DNA of 9,866 bases from an uncultured Oscillibacter sp. (GTDB lineage: Bacteria > Bacillota > Clostridia > Oscillospirales > Oscillospiraceae): positions 1-9,866 of the forward strand of contig CAMHBH010000077.1 of the NCBI GenBank assembly GCA_946183175.1, given 5' to 3'. Within the stretch, counting starts at the first letter, position 1. Each line of letters starts with the position of its first letter. The notes under the pieces are model-generated. The model was not told where the DNA came from. It did not search any database and worked only from the letters and a program-made list of their open reading frames with translations. Made by a program: the position numbers and the translations under genes. Positions 6,119 to 9,866 of this stretch are shown here, one piece after another.

Positions 6119-7294
6119 ATGAGCAATCACTATCTCTTTACGTCGGAGTCCGTGACCGAAGGCCACCCGGATAAAATGTGTGACCAGATTTCCGACGCCG
6201 TTCTCGACGAAATTCTCCGTCAGGACCCCATGGGCCGCGTGGCCTGCGAGACCACGGCCTGTACGGGCATGATTCACATTATGGGCGAAATCAGCACGGA
6301 ATGCTACGTCGACATCGCCGGGACGGCCCGTAAGGTCGTACAGGACATCGGCTACAACCGCGGCGACTACGGGTTCGACGGCGCGACCTGCGCGGTCATC
6401 GTGTCGATTGACGAGCAGTCGCCGGACATCGCGCTGGGCGTGGACAAGTCGCTGGAGAGCAGGGAGGGCGGCGAACTCGAAGTAGGGGCCGGAGACCAGG
6501 GCATGATGTTCGGCTACGCCTGCGACGAGACCCCCGAACTTATGCCGCTTCCGCTGTCGCTGGCGCAGAAGCTCTGCCGGCAAATGGCGACCGTCCGCAA
6601 GCGCGGCGTGATTCCGTACATGCGCCCCGACGGGAAAAGTCAGGTCACGGTCGAATACGACGCCGACCGCCGCCCGGTACGCGTCGACACCGTCGTGTTG
6701 TCGACCCAGCACGACCCCAACGTCACCCTCGAACAGATTCGCCGCGACATGATTGAACTTGTTGCGAAAGTCGTGATTCCCGGCGAACTGCTCGACGCGA
6801 ACACCAAGTATTTCGTCAACCCCACGGGGCGTTTCGTACACGGCGGGCCCGCCGCCGACACCGGCCTCACCGGGCGGAAAATCATCGTCGACACCTACGG
6901 CGGGAGCGCGCCCCACGGCGGCGGCTGTTTCTCGGGCAAGGACCCGACGAAAGTGGACCGCTCCGCCGCCTACGCCGCCCGCTGGGTGGCCAAGAATATC
7001 GTCGCCGCGAAACTCGCCCGCCGCTGTCAGGTACAGTTAGCCTACGCCATCGGCGTGGCGCGGCCCGTGAGTATCCTGGTCGACACGTTCGGCACGGGTG
7101 CCGTCGACGACGCCAAGCTCCGCGCCGCCGTCGAACAGGTTTTCGACCTGCGCCCCGCCGCGATTATCCGCGACCTCGACTTACGCCGCCCCATCTACCG
7201 CGAACTCGCCGCCTACGGCCACATGGGCCGGGAGGATTTGCATGTCCGCTGGGAGTACGCCGACCGCGTCGCCGCCCTCAAAAACGCCCTGTGA
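6119..7294 (+). CDS. metK: S-adenosylmethionine synthetase (methionine adenosyltransferase)
   Basis: Makes SAM from methionine and ATP in the cytosol, releasing phosphate and pyrophosphate. The 391-residue length is normal for bacterial MetK. Visible signatures: SVTEGHPDK (11-19) in the N-terminal domain, the hexapeptide-containing GAGDQGMMFGYA (123-134), and GGGCFSGKD (267-275), where Cys replaces the more usual Ala but is tolerated in the family. Further conserved parts include NPTGRFVHGGPAADTGLTGRK split over 234-254 and TYGGSAPHGG (259-268). The start at 6119 is clear: AAAGGAGG (6105-6112) is 6 nt upstream and the protein begins MSNHYLFTSESV. An upstream in-frame ATG at 6035 lies inside the riboswitch and is not a start. 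Expression is controlled by the SAM-I riboswitch and its terminator. No other methionine-cycle gene is adjacent. Confidence 0.98.
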   Translation: MSNHYLFTSESVTEGHPDKMCDQISDAVLDEILRQDPMGRVACETTACTGMIHIMGEISTECYVDIAGTARKVVQDIGYNRGDYGFDGATCAVIVSIDEQSPDIALGVDKSLESREGGELEVGAGDQGMMFGYACDETPELMPLPLSLAQKLCRQMATVRKRGVIPYMRPDGKSQVTVEYDADRRPVRVDTVVLSTQHDPNVTLEQIRRDMIELVAKVVIPGELLDANTKYFVNPTGRFVHGGPAADTGLTGRKIIVDTYGGSAPHGGGCFSGKDPTKVDRSAAYAARWVAKNIVAAKLARRCQVQLAYAIGVARPVSILVDTFGTGAVDDAKLRAAVEQVFDLRPAAIIRDLDLRRPIYRELAAYGHMGREDLHVRWEYADRVAALKNAL

Positions 7295-7419
7295 CAATCC
7301 CGCCGCGCCGTGACACGCTCAAAACGCCCTGCGATGATTTCGCGTTACCCGTGCCGTGATTTGTTACCGTTTTGTCACGATTTTCCCCGCCGTTTCTGTT
7401 ACCGTCTGACTGCGCCTTA

Positions 7420-7519
7420 CCCCTCGGCCCCCCTGCGGGCCACCTCCCCCGCCGTGCGGGGGAGGCTTTCGCGCATGTCGCCCCGCGACGCGGGGAGGCG
7501 TCGCGGACTGACGGAGGGG
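7420..7519. repeat. Compound palindromic intergenic repeat (REP/MITE-like), about 100 bp
   Basis: Most of the 263-bp gap between metK and the PAP2 gene is non-coding, and its right half is a stack of hairpins bounded by CCCCTC (7420-7425) and GAGGGG (7514-7519). Inside are GGCCC/GGGCC (7426-7441), CCTCCCCCGC/GCGGGGGAGG (7443-7465, 10 bp) and CCCCGCG/CGCGGGG (7481-7495). An alternative 8-bp pairing joins 7483-7490 with 7499-7506. The right end CTGACGGAGGGG and the GGAGGCTTTCGCG string resemble dispersed palindromes I recall from gut clostridial genomes. The left half of the gap (7295-7419) holds only short direct repeats such as TGTTACCG, and no gene or promoter was seen. Confidence 0.6.
7443..7469 (+). 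terminator. Probable metK terminator inside the palindromic repeat
   Basis: A perfect 10-bp stem with a 3-nt loop (7443-7465) followed by CTTTC. The T run is short, so termination may be partial, and read-through into the PAP2 gene is possible because no promoter was found for that gene. Confidence 0.45.
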
Positions 7520-7546
7520 CGCGTACACAAACTCCACTCGAAAGCC

Positions 7547-7551
7547 GGTGA
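7547..7551 (+). promoter_or_regulatory. Ribosome binding site supporting a TTG start for the PAP2 gene
   Basis: GGTGA lies 6 nt before the TTG at 7558. Its last three bases are an in-frame stop, so no longer in-frame start exists. The nearby ATG at 7553 is in another frame and stops after five codons. Confidence 0.55.
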
Positions 7552-7557
7552 TATGCC

Positions 7558-8292
7558 TTGTCGCGCCTGAAACGCCTCGCCCCCGCCGGGGATACTTCCG
7601 CCGTCCTGCCGCCTTGGACATCACGCCGGAATCCTCCCCGATTCCCGGAGATTGTCGCGTATCTCCGCGGCCTCTCGTGGGACGACCTCCGCTATACCTT
7701 CTGGATTCCCGCCTACCTGATTTGTTTCGCCTTACTGGAAGCTATCCCCCTCCACCACTACTGGGCCACGCAACTTCCCATTGACCAGTACATCCCCTTC
7801 TGCTCGTGGTTCTTCGTCCCCTACTCCATGTGGTATTTCCTCCTCATTCTGACGGGCTTCCGGGTCTTCGCCGTCGACCGCGCCGCGTTCCGGCGGTACA
7901 TGAAATTCATGTCCGTGACGGCCTGGGTCAGCGTCGTGTTCTGGGTTGTCTGCCCCAACGGCCAGGACTTGCGCCCCGCCTCCCCCGACGGCCCGTTCGG
8001 TGCCGCCGTCGCCACGCTCTACAGCGTCGACACCAGTACCAATGTCTTCCCGTCCCTGCACGTCGTCGGCTCCGTCGGCGCGGCCCTCGCCGCCTGCGAC
8101 GCCCTCTGGAAACGCGACCGCCTTTACTGCCTGTGCGTCTGCGCGCTCGCGCTCCTGATTTGCCTGTCGACGGTCATGATTAAACAGCACAGCGTTTTAG
8201 ACGTTCTCGGCGGTGCCGTACTGTCATGGGCGGCGGCGACGCGTATCTATAAAAAAGCCTCCCCGGGACAGCGGGGAAGCGGAATTTGCTAA
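7558..8292 (+). CDS. PAP2 superfamily membrane phosphatase (PAP2_3, inositolphosphotransferase-like)
   Basis: A 244-residue integral membrane protein with about six hydrophobic segments (about 47-64, 78-104, 116-132, 166-184, 188-207, 213-228). Catalytic motifs fit the PAP2_3 branch: CPNGQDLRP (132-140), NVFPSLHVVGS with His168 (162-172) and STVMIKQHSVLDVLGG with His211 and Asp215 (204-219). Members hydrolyse or transfer lipid phosphates on the outer face of the membrane, or act in phospho-inositol lipid synthesis; the substrate is not evident. The start is TTG at 7558 with GGTGA 6 nt upstream; a start further inside the Arg/Pro-rich N-terminus is possible, since the first 45 residues look poorly conserved. 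No promoter was found, so it may depend on metK read-through. The last 13 residues (KKASPGQRGSGIC) are encoded by a tandem hairpin repeat, so the natural end may once have been elsewhere. Confidence 0.82.
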   Translation: MSRLKRLAPAGDTSAVLPPWTSRRNPPRFPEIVAYLRGLSWDDLRYTFWIPAYLICFALLEAIPLHHYWATQLPIDQYIPFCSWFFVPYSMWYFLLILTGFRVFAVDRAAFRRYMKFMSVTAWVSVVFWVVCPNGQDLRPASPDGPFGAAVATLYSVDTSTNVFPSLHVVGSVGAALAACDALWKRDRLYCLCVCALALLICLSTVMIKQHSVLDVLGGAVLSWAAATRIYKKASPGQRGSGIC

Positions 8293-8361
8293 AAAAGCCT
8301 CCCGCGACAACGGGAAGCGGAATTTGCTGAAAAGCCTCCCCGCAACGGCGGGGAGACTTTT
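8251..8361. repeat. Tandem hairpin repeat, nearly three copies of a 38-40 bp unit
   Basis: Unit 1 (8251-8290) and unit 2 (8291-8328) both begin AAAAAAGCCTCCC and end GGAAGCGGAATTTGCT or nearly so; unit 3 (8329-8361) begins GAAAAGCCTCCCC and ends in TTTT. Each unit folds: CCCCG/CGGGG in unit 1, CCCG/CGGG in unit 2, CTCCCCGC/GCGGGGAG in unit 3. Unit 1 overlaps the end of the PAP2 gene, whose TAA stop (8290-8292) straddles the unit 1/unit 2 junction. Confidence 0.85.
8331..8361. terminator. Bidirectional terminator between the PAP2 gene and lrgB
   Basis: A perfect 8-bp stem (8336-8343 with 8348-8355, loop AACG) has TTTT on its right (8358-8361) and AAA/AAAA on its left (8330-8333), so it can stop transcripts from both the plus-strand PAP2 gene and minus-strand lrgAB, which converge here. 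Confidence 0.75.
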
Positions 8362-8371
8362 CGTTTTCGAT

Positions 8372-9076
8372 TCAGGGTAAGAGCGTCGCGACGACGGGGG
8401 CAAAGACAGCCGTCATGACGCCCGCGACGGCTATCGCAAGGCCGCTCATCGCGCCCTCGACTTCGCCGATTTCGAGCGCCTTCGCCGTGCCGATTGCGTG
8501 CGACGACGTGCCGATTGCGATACCCCGCGCAATCGGCTCTTCGATTTTGAACACCTTCAAGACCCACTCGGCCAACAGGTTCCCGGCGATACCTGTCAGG
8601 ATAATCGCCGCCGCCGCGAGCGGGGCCATACCGCCCAGCGTACTGGCAACATCCATCCCGATAGCCGTCGTCACCGACTTCGGCAGGAGTGTCGCGGAGT
8701 GTACGCGCTCCATGCGCAGTATCCACGCCATCGCCGCGATACTCCCCAGGCTGACTACCACGCCGCAACAACAGCCTATCAGAATCGCGGCGGTATTCTT
8801 CTTGAGGAGTTCCCACTGCTCGTAGAGCGGAATGGCAAGGCTGACGGTCGCGGGGAGAAGTAAGTAGCTGACGGGCGCGGCGCTGGACTTGAAATTCGGA
8901 TAGGGCACGCGCAACGCGCTGAGGAGTACGATAATCAGGATACTGCTCAACAGGAGGGGGTTTAGCCACTGCTGGCGGCTCCGGCGCTGTAAGTACATGC
9001 CCAGGCCATAGGCGCCAATCGAGAGCAGTACGCCCCAGGTGGACAGCGAACCGAGAAATTCAGTGAGGAACTCCAT
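8372..9076 (-). CDS. lrgB: LrgB/CidB family membrane protein
   Basis: A 234-residue polytopic membrane protein of the usual family length, with about six to eight hydrophobic segments. Two conserved LrgB blocks are present: LPKSVTTAIGMDVAS (131-145) and GTSSHAIGTAKALEIGEVEG (189-208). LrgB acts with the holin-like LrgA; in staphylococci the pair modulates murein hydrolase activity and cell death, and related pairs are linked to pyruvate or glycolate-type transport in other organisms. Which role applies here cannot be told. The ATG at 9076 has AAAGGGG (9083-9089) 6 nt upstream, placed inside lrgA, and the two genes overlap by 17 nt, so they form one translationally coupled unit. The cysteine triplet in GCCC (101-104) inside a membrane segment is a small oddity. 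Confidence 0.94.
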   Translation of the reverse strand: MEFLTEFLGSLSTWGVLLSIGAYGLGMYLQRRSRQQWLNPLLLSSILIIVLLSALRVPYPNFKSSAAPVSYLLLPATVSLAIPLYEQWELLKKNTAAILIGCCCGVVVSLGSIAAMAWILRMERVHSATLLPKSVTTAIGMDVASTLGGMAPLAAAAIILTGIAGNLLAEWVLKVFKIEEPIARGIAIGTSSHAIGTAKALEIGEVEGAMSGLAIAVAGVMTAVFAPVVATLLP

Positions 9077-9437
9077 CTTTGACCCCTTTCTTTCCGATAC
9101 GGCGCTGTACGTTCTGCGTGATAAGGCCCGTCAGGCCCATGACGAGTATCGTAATGGGGCCCGTGGCGACGATACACGGAATGAGCATTGTCCCGAGGTC
9201 GTCCCAGAGTTCCATGACGCCCACGGCGGCGGGGATAAAGAGCATGGGCATAATGGCAATGAGGAACTTCCCGGCGGCGCGGACTTCTTCGAGTTTGTAC
9301 AGCCCGGTTTTGAGCGCGGCGAGGAGCAGTACGAGCCCGTACACGCTGGCCGGAATCGGAAACGGGAGTACATTGGCGAGGATTTCCCCCAGACAGCACA
9401 TTACCAGAATGCGGCAAAACTGAAAAATGAAATTCAT
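9060..9437 (-). CDS. lrgA: LrgA/CidA family holin-like membrane protein
   Basis: A 125-residue protein of typical LrgA/CidA size with four hydrophobic segments. Family hallmarks are LPFPIPASVYGLVLLL (24-39) and MPMLFIPAAVGVM (63-75), and the tail is basic (QRRIGKKGVK). It is the promoter-proximal partner of lrgB and likely forms oligomers in the cytoplasmic membrane. The ATG at 9437 is preferred over a longer reading from 9506, because the family begins just before the first membrane helix and because the longer version would start within the promoter -35 box. A G-run (GTGGGGGG) 6 nt upstream serves as a poor ribosome binding site, weaker than that of lrgB. The LytSR two-component system that often controls lrgAB is not in the window. 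Confidence 0.93.
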   Translation of the reverse strand: MNFIFQFCRILVMCCLGEILANVLPFPIPASVYGLVLLLAALKTGLYKLEEVRAAGKFLIAIMPMLFIPAAVGVMELWDDLGTMLIPCIVATGPITILVMGLTGLITQNVQRRIGKKGVKDGVPH

Positions 9438-9477
9438 ACAAGGCCCCCCACTTATAAAATAGACCGTGGACGGAAAC

Positions 9478-9506
9478 AGGGTACCATGAATTTCAGGATG
9501 TGTCAA
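9478..9506 (-). promoter_or_regulatory. Candidate promoter of lrgAB
   Basis: On the minus strand a perfect TTGACA (9501-9506) is followed after 17 bp by TACCCT (9478-9483), a poor -10 box, but with an extended TG one base upstream. The start would fall near 9471. A weak -10 with a good -35 suits a promoter needing an activator; a perfect 14-bp palindrome lies just upstream at 9515-9528. Confidence 0.6.
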
Positions 9507-9514
9507 GCGCCCGC

Positions 9515-9528
9515 GACAAAATTTTGTC
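9515..9528. promoter_or_regulatory. Perfect 14-bp palindrome upstream of the lrgAB promoter
   Basis: GACAAAATTTTGTC is an exact palindrome centred about 50 bp upstream of the inferred lrgAB start, a usual distance for an activator site. It also overlaps the A/T tail of the terminator at 9526-9547, so it may be only a by-product of that terminator. Confidence 0.45.
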
Positions 9529-9547
9529 CCCCTCGCGGGAGGGGGAC
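9521..9547 (-). terminator. Terminator of the repeat-encoded gene at the right edge
   Basis: A perfect 9-bp stem GTCCCCCTC/GAGGGGGAC (9526-9547, 4-nt loop) lies 11 nt after the stop codon at 9558. On the minus strand it is followed by AAAATTTT rather than a pure T run, so it is strong in stem but atypical in tail. Confidence 0.65.
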
Positions 9548-9557
9548 TGCCGCGGAA

Positions 9558-9866
9558 TCAGATGGTTTCCGATTCGGCGGAGGCGTCGCCGTTATCGCTG
9601 GCAGACTTCTTTTCCGGCTTGCGGTCGGGCTTCGCGGCGGCGGTACTGTCGCCGCTGTCGGCGGACTTACTCGCGGGTTTGCGCGACGGCTTCACGGTGT
9701 CGGTGGTGTCGCCGCTGTTGACGGACTGCCGCGCGGGCTTGCGCGACGGCTTCGCGGCGTCGGTGGTGTCGCCGCTGGTCACGGACTGCCGCGCGGGTTT
9801 GCGCGACGGTTTCGCGGTGTCGGTGGTGTCGCCGCTGGTCACGGACTGCCGCGCGGACTTGCGCGA
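9558..9866 (-). CDS. 3' end of an unidentified gene with a Ser/Lys/Arg/Pro-rich tandem-repeat tail
   Basis: Only the last 102 residues are visible; the reading frame is open to the right edge, so the gene begins outside the window. The whole visible part is low complexity: a 20-residue unit of the form SGDTTDTAKPSRKPARQSVT repeats about four times, then degrades to SADSGDSTAAAKPDRKPEKK and an acidic end (DNGDASAESETI). Alternating acidic (SGDTTD) and basic (KPSRKPARQ) patches without hydrophobic residues point to a disordered C-terminal tail. Such tails occur on RNA helicases, ribonucleases, translation factors and cell-wall proteins, so no function is assigned. An in-frame GTG at 9842 is inside a repeat unit and is not a credible start. 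A stem-loop terminator follows the stop. Confidence 0.65.
   Translation of the reverse strand, partial: SRKSARQSVTSGDTTDTAKPSRKPARQSVTSGDTTDAAKPSRKPARQSVNSGDTTDTVKPSRKPASKSADSGDSTAAAKPDRKPEKKSASDNGDASAESETI
9601..9866 (-). repeat. 60-bp in-frame tandem repeat (about 4.4 copies)
   Basis: Units begin near 9601, 9661, 9721, 9781 and 9841 (the last cut by the edge). Units 9721 and 9781 differ at only 3 of 60 positions, all C/T changes; 9661 and 9721 differ at about 9; the unit at 9601 is much more diverged. The unit length is a multiple of three, so gain or loss of copies keeps the frame. Confidence 0.92.

Noticed and set aside
5123..6916. A 597-codon open frame on the minus strand spanning the HAD gene, the riboswitch and metK
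   Set aside because: It is antisense to two firmly identified enzymes and crosses a promoter and riboswitch; composition is that of an antisense shadow.
7310..7570. An 86-codon plus-strand frame in the gap after metK
   Set aside because: It runs through the palindromic repeat, has no ribosome site and an Arg/Pro-rich composition without family features.
8251..8361. CRISPR array
   Set aside because: The units are contiguous with no unique spacers, each is itself a hairpin, and no cas gene is present.
8289..8969. A 226-codon minus-strand frame overlapping lrgB
   Set aside because: It is a frame-shifted shadow of lrgB on the same strand, Arg/Gly/Asp-rich with no membrane segments.
9601..9866. 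CRISPR array or non-coding satellite
   Set aside because: Repeats are head to tail without spacers, 60 bp long, and keep one open frame that ends in a stop followed by a terminator.

Overview
The window reads as chromosomal DNA from a G+C-rich Gram-positive bacterium, most likely a gut-type clostridium (Bacillota, perhaps Oscillospirales). The basis is strong AAAGGAGG-type ribosome binding sites, consensus TTGACA/TATAAT promoters with 16-17 bp spacers, a SAM-I riboswitch in front of metK, a two-gene lrgAB unit, and G+C-rich palindromes in most gaps. The lineage is an inference from these traits; no phylogenetic marker was compared.

Left part, minus strand (1-3650): a GntR/FCD-type regulator runs off the left edge and has its own near-consensus promoter. 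Next to it is a self-contained two-gene unit (promoter 3619-3647, ATGA overlap between the genes, strong terminator 628-652). It encodes two divergent paralogues with the Wzz/polysaccharide-co-polymerase layout: one membrane helix at each end and a large coiled-coil-rich extracytoplasmic region between. No glycosyltransferase, polymerase or BY-kinase gene lies beside them.

Middle part, plus strand (3650-7300): divergent from the Wzz-like unit is a promoter for an unusual Hanks-type protein kinase with a Cys-rich zinc-ribbon-like segment and an FHA-like tail. It is followed 15 nt later by a Cof-type HAD phosphatase. No terminator separates the phosphatase gene from the promoter and SAM-I riboswitch of metK, so kinase-phosphatase transcripts may run into the SAM-controlled terminator. 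A 263-bp gap after metK holds a compound palindromic repeat with terminator potential.

Right part (7558-9866): a PAP2_3-type membrane phosphatase, started at TTG, is convergent with lrgAB (holin-like membrane proteins with a 17-nt gene overlap). Between them lie nearly three tandem copies of a 38-40 bp hairpin unit; the first copy encodes the last 13 residues of the phosphatase and the third is a bidirectional terminator. At the right edge is the 3' end of a minus-strand gene built from 60-bp tandem repeats that encode a Ser/Lys/Arg/Pro-rich, probably disordered tail.

The theme is mostly cell envelope and its control: polysaccharide chain-length-like proteins, a lipid-phosphate-type phosphatase, holin-like proteins and a signalling kinase, around a housekeeping metK. 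No mobile element, CRISPR array, tRNA or rRNA was seen. I found no convincing new multi-gene system; the most distinctive items are the orphan Wzz-like pair divergent from the orphan kinase, and the repeat structures at gene ends.
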